A DNA stretch of 64,000 nt from Marinomonas sp. TW1 (GCF_001625355.1 NZ_JSEE01000007.1:1-64000); one strand, 5' to 3'. Shown: positions 53,959 to 64,000, numbered from the stretch's first letter. A program made the numbers and translations. Notes: generated from the sequence alone by a model not told the origin.

Positions 53959-55983
53959 GTGTCGCAAGAGTTTCAAGTTGTCTCATCTTATTCACCCGCT
54001 GGTGATCAGCCAAAAGCCATTGAGAAATTGGTGCAAGGGGTTGAAGCGGGCTTGGCTCACCAGACTTTATTAGGGGTCACCGGTTCCGGTAAAACTTATA
54101 CCGTGGCGAATGTCATCTCTCAGGTGAAGCGCCCGACCATCATTATGGCGCACAATAAAACCTTAGCGGCACAATTGTATGGAGAGTTTAAGGAGTTTTT
54201 TCCTCACAACGCCGTCGAGTATTTTGTTTCTTATTATGATTACTATCAGCCAGAAGCCTATGTGGCAGCGTCTGATACTTTTATCGAGAAAGACGCCTCA
54301 GTCAACGAGCATATCGAACAAATGCGTCTGTCTGCCACTAAGGCGTTATTGGAAAGGGAAGACGTTATTATCGTCGCGACCGTATCGGCGATTTATGGTT
54401 TGGGTGACCCCCAATCCTATTTAAAAATGATGTTGCATCTGGATCGTGGTGATCGAATTGATCAGCGTGCGGTACTGCGTCGTTTGGCGGAGCTGCAATA
54501 CAGTCGTAATGACCTAGTATTGGAACGTGGTAACTTCCGTGTGCGCGGGGATGTCATTGAAGTCTTTCCTGCGGACTCCGAGGACACCGCCATCCGCATT
54601 GAACTGTTTGATGATGAAGTAGAGAATTTGTCCTTTATTGATCCTTTGACTAATAAAACGTTGCGCAAAGTGCCTCGCGTGACGATTTATCCTAAAACTC
54701 ACTATGTAACGCCGAGAGAGACCATTGAAGGTGCAATCGATCGAATCAAGGTGGAACTGGATCAGCGTCTTGAACAGCTTAAATCTCTTAATAAGTTGGT
54801 CGAGTTGCAACGTCTAGAACAACGTACTCGTTACGATTTGGAAATGATGCAAGAGTTGGGGTATTGCTCTGGTATCGAAAACTATTCGCGTTATTTGTCG
54901 GGTCGAGAAGAAGGCTCGCCACCACCGACCTTGTTTGATTATTTGCCAGCAAATGCCTTATTAGTGGTGGATGAGTCCCACGTGACCGTGTCGCAAATTG
55001 GTGCCATGTACAAAGGCGATCGATCTCGCAAAGAAAACCTGGTGGAGTACGGTTTCCGTTTGCCATCAGCATTAGACAATCGACCGATGCGCTTTGAGGA
55101 ATGGGAGCAAATCAAGCCGCAAACCATCTTTGTGTCCGCGACACCCGGCAAGTACGAAGAAGAGCATCAGGATTGGGTAGTCGAGCAAATTGTACGTCCG
55201 ACAGGCTTGATTGATCCAGAGTTGGAAGTTCGGCCTGTTGCCACGCAAGTGGATGACTTATTGTCAGAAATTAATAAGCGCACAGTGATTGGCGAACGAG
55301 TATTGGTCACGACATTAACCAAACGCATGGCAGAGGATCTAACCGATTACCTAAATGATCACGGGGTTCGGGTCCGTTATCTACATTCTGACATTGATAC
55401 AGTGGAACGAGTTGAGATCATTCGAGATTTACGTCTGGGTGAGTTTGATGTGCTGGTGGGCATAAACTTACTGCGAGAAGGTCTGGATATTCCTGAAGTG
55501 AGTTTAGTGGCCATTTTAGATGCGGATAAAGAAGGTTTCTTACGTTCCGAGCGTTCTTTGATCCAGACCATTGGTCGTGCTGCACGTAATGTAAACGGTA
55601 AAGCCATCTTATACGCGGATCGAATCACAGGTTCTATGGAGCGTGCCATCAGTGAAACCGAGCGCCGTCGAGAGAAACAGCAGGCACACAATGAGAAGCA
55701 CGGCATTATACCGACAGGGATTAACAAATCGGTGGAAGACATCTTAGAAGGCGCTTATAACCCAGGGGCCGGGAAGCGTGGCAATAAGACCAAGAAAGTC
55801 GCGGAAACCGCGAAAGAGTATCAAGTGGAAAGCATGGATGACGTGGCACAAGTGCGAAAAGCCATGATCCAACTGCAAAAAGAAATGATGCAGGCGTCAG
55901 AAGAATTGAAGTTTGAATTGGCCGCGGGCTATCGTGATCAGATTCGAGTCTTACAGAAAAAACTGAAAGACGTTGGCGAATAG
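53959..55983 (+). CDS. uvrB: Excinuclease ABC subunit B
   Basis: UvrB is the helicase-like damage verifier of nucleotide excision repair. From GTG 53959 (TTAGGA upstream) the product has 674 residues, the usual length; the frame opens nine codons earlier at a TTG without support. Features: Walker [11 protein letters not shown] (39-48), the beta-hairpin [66 protein letters not shown] and a C-terminal UVR coiled-coil domain for UvrC. Confidence 0.95.
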   Translation: MSQEFQVVSSYSPAGDQPKAIEKLVQGVEAGLAHQTLLGVTGSGKTYTVANVISQVKRPTIIMAHNKTLAAQLYGEFKEFFPHNAVEYFVSYYDYYQPEAYVAASDTFIEKDASVNEHIEQMRLSATKALLEREDVIIVATVSAIYGLGDPQSYLKMMLHLDRGDRIDQRAVLRRLAELQYSRNDLVLERGNFRVRGDVIEVFPADSEDTAIRIELFDDEVENLSFIDPLTNKTLRKVPRVTIYPKTHYVTPRETIEGAIDRIKVELDQRLEQLKSLNKLVELQRLEQRTRYDLEMMQELGYCSGIENYSRYLSGREEGSPPPTLFDYLPANALLVVDESHVTVSQIGAMYKGDRSRKENLVEYGFRLPSALDNRPMRFEEWEQIKPQTIFVSATPGKYEEEHQDWVVEQIVRPTGLIDPELEVRPVATQVDDLLSEINKRTVIGERVLVTTLTKRMAEDLTDYLNDHGVRVRYLHSDIDTVERVEIIRDLRLGEFDVLVGINLLREGLDIPEVSLVAILDADKEGFLRSERSLIQTIGRAARNVNGKAILYADRITGSMERAISETERRREKQQAHNEKHGIIPTGINKSVEDILEGAYNPGAGKRGNKTKKVAETAKEYQVESMDDVAQVRKAMIQLQKEMMQASEELKFELAAGYRDQIRVLQKKLKDVGE

Positions 55984-56011
55984 TAAAGCAGTTACAATCA
56001 GAGGCGAGTAG

Positions 56012-56200
56012 ATGGCCATTACCTTGAGAAATTACAACATAGTGCGAGTGATTGATAATGGTGTGATCGTTAACTGCACCGTCATTGAAATGTGTTACGA
56101 CTTTGCCTTAGTGAAATTTCGAGACAAGAAATACAAGGTGCCGTATCACTTGATTGATGAAGTTATCGGTCACGAATTGCTGGTTCCTCTTGAAGACTAA
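56012..56200 (+). CDS. Hypothetical small protein after uvrB
   Basis: The 62-residue product is not recognised. It starts 28 bases after uvrB with GAGGCGAG before ATG. The sequence reads as a small all-beta domain (YNIVRVIDNGVIVNCTVIEM, ALVKFRDKKYKVPYHLIDEV), SH3-barrel-like in pattern, and ends LVPLED. No signal peptide. Possible co-transcription with uvrB. Confidence 0.65.
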   Translation: MAITLRNYNIVRVIDNGVIVNCTVIEMCYDFALVKFRDKKYKVPYHLIDEVIGHELLVPLED

Positions 56201-56240
56201 AAGCAATTCACGAAAAGACTAAAAAAGTACGTAAGAAAGC

Positions 56241-56268
56241 TTGTCAAACGCAAAGTGCTGCGTATAAT
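56241..56268 (+). promoter_or_regulatory. Sigma-70 promoter of tRNA-Val
   Basis: TTGTCA (56241-56246) and TATAAT (56263-56268) are 16 bases apart and end 15 bases before the tRNA. Confidence 0.85.
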
Positions 56269-56283
56269 AGCCAACACTTTTTT

Positions 56284-56360
<77 letters not shown>

Positions 56361-56380
56361 CCTAATTTAGTAATAAAATC

Positions 56381-56413
56381 AAGGGCTTACATTCATTTGT
56401 AGGCCCTTTTTTT
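56381..56413 (+). terminator. Terminator of tRNA-Val
   Basis: AGGGCTTACA and TGTAGGCCCT pair (one G-U) and are followed by seven Ts. Confidence 0.88.
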
Positions 56414-56521
56414 GTATTCTTTTTCCGTATATTTTCCTTAAATTTTCCAAACGTTTCCGTTTTTTGGTGTGTTTTTTGTGCTTGATTGTTTGGTGGTATC
56501 GCTGGAATTTTCGTTCAGGCA

Positions 56522-56548
56522 TAAAAAAAGAGAGTGGTTAGCTCTCTT
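56522..56548 (-). terminator. Terminator at the integrase remnant
   Basis: On the minus strand AGAGAG and CTCTCT pair around CTAACCA and are followed by seven Ts, overlapping the stop codon of the integrase remnant. It can also end hipBA transcripts. Confidence 0.8.
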
Positions 56549-56863
56549 CTTCGTCGATTAGTTTGGCGAGTTCTCGCGGTATTTGCTGGTCTTTCCAGTT
56601 GATGTTTGTTATGTCTATTTTAGTAATGTCTCGCCCTGCAACGACTTGTAGTGCTTCTTTTTTTCGTGGCCGTCTATGTAGTGGTTGGTCATGTCTTCGG
56701 TGGCATGGCCAGCCAGTGCCATGATGTATTCTTTCGGGTAACCGGCTTTAAAATAGAGCATGATGCCTAGCGCACGAATGTCGTGGAATGATGGGCGTTC
56801 GTTTGGTTGTAGGTGATCGTATGCGCCGCTTTTGTCGCGCCATTGTTTAATTTTATTTCTTTT
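56538..56863 (-). pseudogene. Truncated, frameshifted tyrosine integrase
   Basis: The minus strand encodes the C-terminal part of a phage-type integrase: PSFHDIRALGIMLYFKAGYP with the HxxR pair, then EYIMALAGHATEDMTNHYID with the second His and the nucleophile Tyr, and a tail ending PRELAKLIDEEES. The frame changes inside a run of seven Ts at 56658-56664, so the tail is out of frame with the catalytic part. The N-terminal two thirds, including the first catalytic Arg, are missing; the remnant stops 27 bases before hipA. It is a dead gene left by an element once inserted at tRNA-Val. Confidence 0.88.
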
Positions 56864-56889
56864 TTAATCGCATATTTCCTAGGCGAATA

Positions 56890-58143
56890 TTAAATACGAA
56901 AATCTTCATGAAGTCTCTGCCAATGCGCTCTTAGCTTTTGTTTGTGTTCTTCATTCATAGGTAGTTTGTTCAAAGCCTCAGGCCAAAGGCTTCTGGCTTT
57001 TTCCATGGCATCCTCTAAATGCGGCTTGATCGCTCGCCATGGGATATCTGATTTTATCGCCCAATGTTCAAAGTGTTTATAGGAGACACCGTACCAAGCC
57101 TTTGTCTTTGCAAGGTTAAGGGCGAAATGTTGTTGGTTTTCAATATAAACGCTAGTGGTGAGTATGTCGTAAGCAGACGAAAGTCTGGGTGTGACTTGAT
57201 CAGCATACAGTAAGCTCCAGTTTTTTAAGTGTGCGTCGCCGTTTGCTAATAGGATGTTGGCGAGTAAACGACGGGCAAGTTGTTGGACATCACTTAAACC
57301 ATCACCGGAAAACTGATAGAGGATTTTTGCTATTTGCTCGTAGTTGCCTGAATTGTATTTTTCATGTGGGTACTTCACCAGAACTTGAGCAAAGTCTTCC
57401 ATGTGAATACGTTGGTCGTCATGTCGATCAAATCGCTTTATAGCGAAGGCCAATTTTTCATCAGGAAGATTGATTTGAGGAAGGTTGTCTAACTGGTCTA
57501 TCTCGACCAATTTTATTTCAGGAATCTCTACGCCAATGAGGGACGCGAGAGTCATGGCTGTGAACTCGTTGGCGGGGACTTCTTTGTGTTTAGTGGAAGG
57601 TGTTTTCACAATCCAATCGCCAAGTACATTGTCTTGCGACAAGTTGTATCGTCCGTCTTTTTCCTTCATGGAAAACTTCATTTGAACACCAGCCAAGGAA
57701 AACTTGTTTTCTTGACTGAGTTTGTTGAATTTAACCGCTTTTACTTGGCCATGAGATGAGAATAAATGTAGAGGCACATCTTCAGGGTCCATCGGTTCAG
57801 CGACTAATGCGCCCGGTAGATCCATACCGAGATAAGACAAAATATGGAACTCATTATCTACATGGGTTTTGAGCCCTTGAGCGATCAGTTCTCGCAATGA
57901 ACCTTCAGGCAATAGATTGGACAAAATAGGGTGCAGGCGTTGGTGTGTGGCCCATGGTTCGGACAACATTTTATCAGCACGAGGAAAACTTGAATGTGTG
58001 GTTAAGCTAAAAGAGGGGCGCGCTATATTAGATTGATAGCTCTCAGCAAAATGTAGAACATTACGTCCATTTTTTGCCCCTGCCAAATACCCCACTAGAT
58101 GGCCATGTAACGTCAACTTAAGAACATTAATTTCCGTTGTCAT
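56890..58143 (-). CDS. hipA: HipA-family serine/threonine kinase toxin
   Basis: HipA toxins phosphorylate a cytoplasmic target (glutamyl-tRNA synthetase in E. coli) and stop growth; HipB neutralises them. The 417-residue product has an N-terminal subdomain (LTLHGHLVGYLAGAKNGRNV), the P-loop-like FSLAGVQMKFSM, the catalytic ANGDAHLKNWSLLY with Asp and Asn, and the metal-binding SSAYDILTTSVY. ATG 58143 is used, with GGAG six bases upstream; an earlier ATG at 58155 is possible. It overlaps the end of hipB, giving tight co-expression. It follows the integrase remnant and was probably cargo of that element. Confidence 0.9.
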   Translation of the reverse strand: MTTEINVLKLTLHGHLVGYLAGAKNGRNVLHFAESYQSNIARPSFSLTTHSSFPRADKMLSEPWATHQRLHPILSNLLPEGSLRELIAQGLKTHVDNEFHILSYLGMDLPGALVAEPMDPEDVPLHLFSSHGQVKAVKFNKLSQENKFSLAGVQMKFSMKEKDGRYNLSQDNVLGDWIVKTPSTKHKEVPANEFTAMTLASLIGVEIPEIKLVEIDQLDNLPQINLPDEKLAFAIKRFDRHDDQRIHMEDFAQVLVKYPHEKYNSGNYEQIAKILYQFSGDGLSDVQQLARRLLANILLANGDAHLKNWSLLYADQVTPRLSSAYDILTTSVYIENQQHFALNLAKTKAWYGVSYKHFEHWAIKSDIPWRAIKPHLEDAMEKARSLWPEALNKLPMNEEHKQKLRAHWQRLHEDFRI

Positions 58144-58480
58144 CTTCGTCTCCATCCTTGTCTTCTAGTAGTCCTTTCCATGGATCATCCGATAGTTTTT
58201 TTTGTTCATCAGCATGATCAGGCCGTTTGTGCGGTAAAGATGTGTTTTTATCATTACTTTCAAGAACTGCTAAAACAGCATTCAGCTTTTCTTTTGGAAT
58301 CAGCATGACGTCGCTATTTAGACCCTTGGCAATCAGTTCAAGCGTATCGAGTCTTGGGTTGCCTTTTGATTCAAGTCGTTGGTATTGCTGCCTAGATACA
58401 CCAATCCGCATTGGCATGTCATTTTGCTTGAGTTTCAGTGCTAAACGACGATGTTTGATTTGCTTTAGTAGATTTATCAT
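58127..58480 (-). CDS. hipB: HipB-like antitoxin, XRE family
   Basis: The 117-residue product has a Cro/C1-type helix-turn-helix (about 10-55; MPMRIGVSRQQYQRLESKG) and an acidic, probably disordered C-terminal tail ending KDGDEDDNGN, which would contact HipA or be a proteolysis target. The tail is longer than in E. coli HipB. No Shine-Dalgarno sequence precedes the ATG: the operator half-site abuts it, so the transcript may be leaderless or very short-leadered. hipB is first in the operon and overlaps hipA by 17 bases. Confidence 0.88.
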   Translation of the reverse strand: MINLLKQIKHRRLALKLKQNDMPMRIGVSRQQYQRLESKGNPRLDTLELIAKGLNSDVMLIPKEKLNAVLAVLESNDKNTSLPHKRPDHADEQKKLSDDPWKGLLEDKDGDEDDNGN

Positions 58481-58530
58481 AAGAAACTAATATGTTGCTA
58501 TTTTAGTAAATAGAAACATATTAGTTTCTT
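58481..58530 (-). promoter_or_regulatory. Probable HipB operator, 16-bp perfect inverted repeat
   Basis: AAGAAACTAATATGTT (58481-58496) is the exact reverse complement of 58515-58530, with an 18-base spacer. It lies immediately upstream of the hipB start codon, where HipB-type repressors bind their own promoter. Confidence 0.75.
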
Positions 58531-58867
58531 TTTTTATTTTGTGCAACTTAGGGGTTTCTTTTTAGGTATCTACAAGTGCAAAAATATAAGAGGGCATTGT
58601 TTGTCTATCAAGCTCGGGAAGCCCAGTTATTTAAGTTCGAAAACCCTTATAAAGCTTCTGTGTATATTCTTTTCGTTGCTATCCGAGATTTTCCTTTAAT
58701 AAATATTTAAATATATGTTGCGACTGCAACATATATGGGTGAATATAGTTTAGTCGTTCAATTGTTGATCATTTAACTTATTGGCTCTATCGATAGCGGT
58801 TTATCAGCAAGCTAATTCTTTTCTTAGCATCGTTTTAAAAATAATAACTAGATTAGAGGTAACTCCT
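58531..58867. other. Intergenic region before the beta-oxidation operon
   Basis: The 337 bases between the hip operator and the proposed TTG start hold no supported gene. They contain one perfect palindrome (58711-58736). The frame reading from 58781 into the next gene is unlike the family there and is taken as untranslated. Confidence 0.55.
58711..58736. promoter_or_regulatory. Probable operator: palindrome with 11-bp arms
   Basis: ATATATGTTGC and GCAACATATAT are perfect reverse complements separated by GACT. The centre is about 145 bases before the start codon of the hydratase/dehydrogenase gene. A TetR- or GntR-type regulator of fatty acid degradation is a reasonable guess. Confidence 0.65.
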
Positions 58868-60961
58868 TTGAAAGATATTTCCCTCAATGGCAGGGTAGGC
58901 GTCATCCACCTGTCCAATCCACCGTTAAACAGTATTAATCTGCAACTACGTTTAGACCTTGTCAGCAAGTTGGAAGAAGCAAATGCTTCTGACGCCATCG
59001 ACGCTATTGTTCTGTATGGAACGGAAGAGATGTTTTCGTGTGGTGCCGATATAGATGAGTTTTTTTCTGGCGAGGCCGGGCGTGATCCTAATTTACCTAT
59101 GCTGGTCGAACTGCTGCAAAACTCCCCTAAACCTGTTGTGGCTGCCGTGGGTAAACAATGCATGGGAGGAGGGTTAGAGCTTGCTCTTGCTTGTCATGCT
59201 CGAGTGTTTCGAGCGGATGCGGTTATTTCGTTTCCTGAAATTCATTTGGGGCTGATTCCTGGTGCTGGTGGGACTCAGTTGTTGCCCAGAGCCATTGGCT
59301 TGAGTAAAGCTGTTTCCATGATACTTGGTGGTCGTCCATGTGCAGTCAAATCATTAGAAGAAACGCCATTGGTTTCGAGACTCTCTGATAATGTGTTAAC
59401 GGATGCCATTACTTTTGCTAACCAACTCGCTGAGGGTGAGTCCATTGTTCCAATTCAAGACCTCAAGGTTGATAAGGTCAATTCTGATCTTTTCCTGAGA
59501 TGGGTTTCGAATACAGTTCGCCCACAGGTACGACGCTCGCCGTCTTCACCGGCTGCGGTGACCGCGATAGAAGCGTCCTTGGGGGATTATAAAAAAGGGC
59601 TTCAGGTGGAGAAAAATCTGTTCTGGGAACGGATGTCATCCGCTGAATCTGAGGCGCTGCGTTACGGTTTTAAAGCGGAGCGTGAATGCTGGAAAGTGCC
59701 GGGATTGTCTGTTGATAAGACGAACGTACCAGCCATAGAAAAAGTAGGGGTGGTCGGTGCTGGAACCATGGGGTCCGGTATTGCGATTAACTTCCTTAGC
59801 GCGGGCATCCCTGTTGTTCTGTTGGAGCAAAAGCAGGACGCTTTGCAACGTGGTATTGATACGATTCACCGTCATTATGAAAAGCTGGTGGCTAAGTCAA
59901 AATTGACGGATGAGCAGTCTAAAAAGTGCTTGAATTTATTAACGCCATCGCTCTCCTATGACGATATGGGTGACGTAGATTTGGCGATTGAAGCCGTGTT
60001 CGAAGACATGTCGATTAAAGAGTCTGTGTTCCGTACCTTGTCAGAGACGGTCAGAGAAAATGCTATTTTGGCATCCAATACCTCCACTTTAGACCTTAAT
60101 CAGATAGCGCAGTTTTGTCGTCATCCTGAACGTGTTGTCGGTCTGCATTTTTTTAGCCCTGCCAATGTTATGAAATTACTCGAAGTCGTCAGAGCGGATC
60201 TTACCTCTGATGCCGTCTTGTCTGCCGCTATGACGTTAGCAAAACGCATTAAGAAAACCGCTGTTGTGTCTGGTGTCTGTGATGGCTTTATCGGTAACCG
60301 TATGATCAATGAATACCTGCGGATCGCTGGTCTGATGGTGGAGTCAGGCGCGAGTCCTTGGGAAGTGGATCAAGCATTAGAAGAATGGGGTATGGCAATG
60401 GGGCCATTCCGCATGATGGATCTGGCTGGGAATGATGTTGGTATGGCCATTAGAAAGCGAACTTACATTGACAAGCCTGAAGTGAAGTTTTCGTCTATTC
60501 CTGATCGAGTTTGTGAGCTTGGCCGCTTAGGTCAAAAAAGCGGTAAGGGGTGGTATCAATATGTACCGGGTCAACGTGGCGGCATTCCTGATGATGAGAT
60601 TGATCGATTGATTCAAGATGTCCGTGAATCGAATGGGGTGGTTGCTCGCCCGTTTAGTAAGGACGACATTATCGAGCGTTGTATTTATGCGCTGGTGAAT
60701 GAAGGCGCGAGAATTCTAGAGGAAGGTATAGCCCTGAGGGCGAGTGATATAGACGTTGTTTATACCCATGGTTATGGTTTTCCTGCATCACGAGGTGGCC
60801 CGATGCATTACGCGAATCAAAAAGGTTTGGTGGTTGTTAAACAAAAGTTGGAGCTGTTTGCTAACGAAGCGAACGGGGATGCCAATTTTTGGCGCCCTTC
60901 CAAACTCATTTCAGACCTTGCTCAGCAGGGACATCACTTTGATCACGTTGGAGGTCTGTAA
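58868..60961 (+). CDS. Bifunctional enoyl-CoA hydratase/3-hydroxyacyl-CoA dehydrogenase
   Basis: The enzyme performs the second and third steps of beta-oxidation. From TTG 58868 (AGAGGT upstream) it has 697 residues. The hydratase part shows [17 protein letters not shown] and [20 protein letters not shown] with the two glutamates; the dehydrogenase part shows the NAD motif [37 protein letters not shown] with the catalytic His, and [17 protein letters not shown], then the C-terminal repeat. Architecture and length are like FadJ or peroxisomal multifunctional enzyme rather than FadB proper. Its stop overlaps the thiolase start by one base. Confidence 0.92.
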   Translation: MKDISLNGRVGVIHLSNPPLNSINLQLRLDLVSKLEEANASDAIDAIVLYGTEEMFSCGADIDEFFSGEAGRDPNLPMLVELLQNSPKPVVAAVGKQCMGGGLELALACHARVFRADAVISFPEIHLGLIPGAGGTQLLPRAIGLSKAVSMILGGRPCAVKSLEETPLVSRLSDNVLTDAITFANQLAEGESIVPIQDLKVDKVNSDLFLRWVSNTVRPQVRRSPSSPAAVTAIEASLGDYKKGLQVEKNLFWERMSSAESEALRYGFKAERECWKVPGLSVDKTNVPAIEKVGVVGAGTMGSGIAINFLSAGIPVVLLEQKQDALQRGIDTIHRHYEKLVAKSKLTDEQSKKCLNLLTPSLSYDDMGDVDLAIEAVFEDMSIKESVFRTLSETVRENAILASNTSTLDLNQIAQFCRHPERVVGLHFFSPANVMKLLEVVRADLTSDAVLSAAMTLAKRIKKTAVVSGVCDGFIGNRMINEYLRIAGLMVESGASPWEVDQALEEWGMAMGPFRMMDLAGNDVGMAIRKRTYIDKPEVKFSSIPDRVCELGRLGQKSGKGWYQYVPGQRGGIPDDEIDRLIQDVRESNGVVARPFSKDDIIERCIYALVNEGARILEEGIALRASDIDVVYTHGYGFPASRGGPMHYANQKGLVVVKQKLELFANEANGDANFWRPSKLISDLAQQGHHFDHVGGL

Positions 60962-62139
60962 TGGTAGATTCAGTCATAATTTCAACAGCAAGAACGGCGC
61001 TCACTAAATCTTGGCGAGGTGGATTTAATATGACTCATCCCGTTGCTATGGGTGGTCATGTTGTAGCAAACGCCGTTGCACGTGCAGGCATTGAGTTGGC
61101 AGAAGTGGAAGATGTGGTGATGGGGTCTACTTTTCTTGAGGGACCGGCGGGGATGAATATAGCCCGCCAGATTGCTCTTAAGGCGGGTTGTCCTGTTACC
61201 ACCTCTGGGGTTTCTATTAATCGCTTTTGTGCCACGGGCTTACAAAGTATCGCTTTTTCAGCACAACGAATTATGGCGGGTGAAGGCGATGTGTACGTCG
61301 CAGGCGGCGTAGAATCCATTTCACTCATTCAGAATGATGCGAACCTAGCCTTGCTAAAGGAGCATTCCTTGGCGCAACAAGTACCAGAAGTCTACTGGAG
61401 CATGTTGCAAACCGCCGAGACAGTCGCTCATCGCTATGGCATATCAAGAGAAGCGCAGGATCAATATGGTGTGCTCAGTCAAAACCGAGCGGCTGATGCT
61501 CAGTCACAGGGACGCTTTGCCGATGAAATTGCGCCTTTTGATACTGTAATGGGCGTTTTTGATCGGGCAACGGGGGAGTATGAACAACGCCCAGTTACTA
61601 TCTCAGCTGATGAGGGAATACGCCCGGGCACAGACTATGAAAGTATCGCGAACCTTCGCGCGGTAATGCCAAACGGGGTGGTGACAGCCGCGAATGCAAG
61701 TCAGTTTTCAGATGGTGCAAGCGCCTGTGTGGTAACCAGTTCGACCTATGCCGAGCAGAGAGGAATAACCCCGTTAGGTATTTTTCGTGGCTTTGCGGTG
61801 GCGGGTTGTGAGCCGGATGAAATGGGTATCGGCCCTGTTTTTGCTATTCCTAAATTACTGAAAAGAGCCGGTTTGAAAGTCGACGATATTGGCCTTTGGG
61901 AGATCAATGAAGCGTTTGCTGTGCAAGTGCTTTATTGTCAGGAAAAACTGGGGATTCCTATTGATCGACTGAATGTCAACGGTGGCGCTATCGCATTAGG
62001 TCACCCATACGGTATGAGCGGCTCCCGTTTAGTCGGTCATGCCTTGATTGAAGGCAAACGCCGAGGTGTGAAATACGTGGTGGTCTCTATGTGTATCGGT
62101 GGCGGTATGGGCGCTGCGGGTTTGTTTGAAATAGTATAA
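60961..62139 (+). CDS. Thiolase (acetyl-CoA C-acyltransferase)
   Basis: Thiolases cleave 3-ketoacyl-CoA with CoA. The 392-residue protein has Cys90 in [12 protein letters not shown], His348 in [15 protein letters not shown] and Cys378 in [14 protein letters not shown], the full catalytic set, and [15 protein letters not shown]. It is translationally coupled to the hydratase/dehydrogenase (TAATG), so together they complete a beta-oxidation cycle. Substrate chain length is not evident. Confidence 0.94.
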   Translation: MVDSVIISTARTALTKSWRGGFNMTHPVAMGGHVVANAVARAGIELAEVEDVVMGSTFLEGPAGMNIARQIALKAGCPVTTSGVSINRFCATGLQSIAFSAQRIMAGEGDVYVAGGVESISLIQNDANLALLKEHSLAQQVPEVYWSMLQTAETVAHRYGISREAQDQYGVLSQNRAADAQSQGRFADEIAPFDTVMGVFDRATGEYEQRPVTISADEGIRPGTDYESIANLRAVMPNGVVTAANASQFSDGASACVVTSSTYAEQRGITPLGIFRGFAVAGCEPDEMGIGPVFAIPKLLKRAGLKVDDIGLWEINEAFAVQVLYCQEKLGIPIDRLNVNGGAIALGHPYGMSGSRLVGHALIEGKRRGVKYVVVSMCIGGGMGAAGLFEIV

Positions 62140-62161
62140 GTTCTTTAGCAAGCCTTTGAAT

Positions 62162-62190
62162 AAGACCTGCATTATCGCAGGTCTTTTTTT
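62162..62190 (+). terminator. Terminator after the thiolase
   Basis: AAGACCTGC and GCAGGTCTT pair around ATTATC and are followed by a T run. Confidence 0.92.
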
Positions 62191-62238
62191 CATCTCATCC
62201 TTTTGAAATGATATGTCAGATTGTTAGACCGAGTCGCC

Positions 62239-63909
62239 TTAACTTAACGTGTTGTGTTTCGCATTTTCATCGGCTTGTAAGGTTTGCCAAAGCACCTTGC
62301 CTGCCGCCGATTTTGGTAGTGCATCGACCACTTCCAAAATGCGTGGGATTTTGTACGCCGCCATGTGCTCTTGCGCCCATGTAGAAAGCGCTTTGCTGTC
62401 TAGCTTCGAGTTCGGTTTTAGGACGGCAATGGCTTTCACATTTTCCCCTCTGTAATCATCCTTTGAACCAATCACACAAACCTCTTCAATCGCAGGATGG
62501 TGATAAAGATGGGCTTCCACTTCAGCCGGCCAAACCTTATACCCAGACGCATTGATCATTCTCTTCAAGCGGTCTACGATCCGGATATAGCCTTGTTCGT
62601 CCATCAACGCGAGGTCTCCGGTTCTTAAGTATTTTTGGTTATCAACCATGATAAAAGCGTCGTTATCCGCGTTAGGGTTTTGCCAGTAGCTTTGCATCAA
62701 CTGTGGGCCGTGCACGATGATTTCTCCGACTTCTCCTTGGGCTACTGGTTGCTTGGTCTCGGGATCGAATAACAGAACGTCTGTGTTCATAACGGGGATG
62801 CCAACACTACCGGCTTTGGGGTTGTCGAGCGGGTTATGTGTGACTGGCCCCATGGTTTCTGTCATGCCATACACTTCGATAAACGTCAGTCCTGTCAGTG
62901 TATTTAAGTGTTCCGCAATGGCATTCGGCATGGCGCTGCCGCCACCATAAATACAGGAAAGACTCGCCAGGTGGTCGGCTGTCAGTTCTGGAGTATTGAG
63001 CAGATCGATAACGGCCGTGGGGACGGTACACCAAGTCGTCACTTGGTATTTTTCAATGAGATAGGCGGCGGCTGTTCGATCCCAACGAGACATGATGACG
63101 TTCGTCGCCCCTGTTGCAATGGAGACGTTCATGATGCCTTGCAACCCAACAATATGAAACATGGGAGTGGCACCTAAATGCACTTCATTGCTGTCATAAG
63201 AAAACCAATTAACAATACAGCTGAGTGCGTGTTGGGCAGAAAGATGAGTATGTAAGCAGCCTTTGCCTTTTCCTGTTGAACCTGATGTATAAGGAATAGC
63301 CAGCGGATCGGTTACGGACAGTTTGATGGGAGCCAGTGGTTGATTGGCATTTATGACATAGTCCCAATCGATGATCGACTTAGGTAGGTTTTCATTGAAC
63401 GGCGCGTTTACTATGGGTGGAAGGTCGACACTGGGTGACGGTGGCAGTTCGGTACCGTAATGAGCGGCAATAACATGATCGAGAGTATCGGATGCGAGTA
63501 ACACAGAGAGGTTATCGACTAAATCCTGAGCACAGAAGAGTGTTCTGATATTCGCGTCTTGGCAGATGTAGCTTAACTCGTCTGATTGATGCATGGCATT
63601 AATGGGGACAACGACACCGCCCGCTCTAATAATGCCATAAAATGCCGCCACATATTGTGGTGAGTTTTGCATATAAACACCAACACGATCGCCTTTACTA
63701 ACACCGCATATAGATTGTAAATAACCCGCAATCGCCGTGACCTTGGCATCAAGCTCTGTATAGGTTGTGACGGCACCGTAAAATATCAAAGCGGCTTTAT
63801 CTGGATACCTGCTACTGGTATTGCGCAAGTTATCATCAAATGTTTGTGTCGCAGGAGGCAGTTCTTTTGGGGCGCTAGCAGACCCGTGTTTGAAGTGTAA
63901 GTGAGGCAT
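62239..63909 (-). CDS. AMP-dependent acyl-CoA synthetase
   Basis: The enzyme activates a carboxylic acid to its acyl-CoA with ATP. The 556 residues (from ATG 63909) contain the P-loop YTSGSTGKGKGCL, EVYGMTETMGPVTH, YLRTGDLALMDEQGYIRIVD, LKRMINASGYKVWPAEVEAH and the C-terminal catalytic lysine in KSAAGKVLW. The frame opens 11 codons earlier at 63942; both starts have weak ribosome binding sites, and MPHLHFKHG is the more usual kind of N terminus. It faces the hydratase-thiolase operon and probably supplies its substrate. Confidence 0.9.
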   Translation of the reverse strand: MPHLHFKHGSASAPKELPPATQTFDDNLRNTSSRYPDKAALIFYGAVTTYTELDAKVTAIAGYLQSICGVSKGDRVGVYMQNSPQYVAAFYGIIRAGGVVVPINAMHQSDELSYICQDANIRTLFCAQDLVDNLSVLLASDTLDHVIAAHYGTELPPSPSVDLPPIVNAPFNENLPKSIIDWDYVINANQPLAPIKLSVTDPLAIPYTSGSTGKGKGCLHTHLSAQHALSCIVNWFSYDSNEVHLGATPMFHIVGLQGIMNVSIATGATNVIMSRWDRTAAAYLIEKYQVTTWCTVPTAVIDLLNTPELTADHLASLSCIYGGGSAMPNAIAEHLNTLTGLTFIEVYGMTETMGPVTHNPLDNPKAGSVGIPVMNTDVLLFDPETKQPVAQGEVGEIIVHGPQLMQSYWQNPNADNDAFIMVDNQKYLRTGDLALMDEQGYIRIVDRLKRMINASGYKVWPAEVEAHLYHHPAIEEVCVIGSKDDYRGENVKAIAVLKPNSKLDSKALSTWAQEHMAAYKIPRILEVVDALPKSAAGKVLWQTLQADENAKHNTLS

Positions 63910-64000
63910 GATTGTGTTTCCCGAAGATAAATGACTGGCCATATCGTCAGGCCAGTCATATGGATTTAGAAGGCTTTAGCTAATGGCGTGAGATTTCGTT

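Noticed and set aside
58480-58800. Second copy of the tRNA-Val 3' end as the far att site of the lost element
   Set aside because: I found no matching stretch beyond hipB, so the far boundary has decayed or lies elsewhere.

Overview
The window looks like a chromosome segment of a marine gammaproteobacterium of the Oceanospirillales, most like Marinomonas. This rests on the gene content (ihfB-lapA-lapB-pyrF, recC-recB-recD, Gsk, an FMN-riboswitch RibH, a CobN-type cobalamin cluster) and on general base and codon use. No database search was possible, so the genus is an inference.

Layout. 1-300 is the end of an rRNA operon (5S rRNA and terminator). 850-1810 holds a YciI-like gene and a GNAT acetyltransferase, each followed by an integron attC-like site, with no integrase in view. 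1.85-3.8 kb carries ybaM, a DUF1304 membrane protein, riboswitch-controlled ribH and an MliC-type lipoprotein. 3.9-11.7 kb is a cobalamin operon, cobJ-cobM-cobW-cobN-cbiX. 11.8-16.8 kb holds a c-di-GMP phosphodiesterase, an OsmC protein, an acyl-CoA thioesterase and an exported Sel1/ankyrin protein.

The most interesting part is 16865-30353: a 13.4-kb element inserted in a tRNA-Leu(CAA) gene and bounded by a perfect 101-bp direct repeat. It encodes a family B DNA polymerase with the architecture of primer-independent polymerases (piPolB), two unlike tyrosine recombinases, a 59-codon AlpA/excisionase-like protein, a candidate type II restriction-modification pair, a decayed IS3-family element and a right-hand row of five small genes, mostly unknown. 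I read it as a pipolin, a mobile element that carries its own piPolB.

From 30.4 kb the core chromosome resumes: an EAL-HDOD regulator, two tandem tRNA-Ala genes, recC-recB-recD, trpS, a Tim44-like protein, a CheW, gsk, a MoeB/ThiF protein, trxB, ppa, ihfB-lapA-lapB-pyrF, a ComEA-like protein, an MBL hydrolase-SulP transporter pair, uvrB and tRNA-Val. Next to tRNA-Val is a second, decayed integration scar: a truncated and frameshifted tyrosine integrase beside a hipBA toxin-antitoxin operon with a strong inverted-repeat operator. The window ends with a beta-oxidation set: a bifunctional hydratase/dehydrogenase and thiolase on the plus strand, facing an acyl-CoA ligase on the minus strand, with a perfect 11-bp-arm palindrome in front of the operon.
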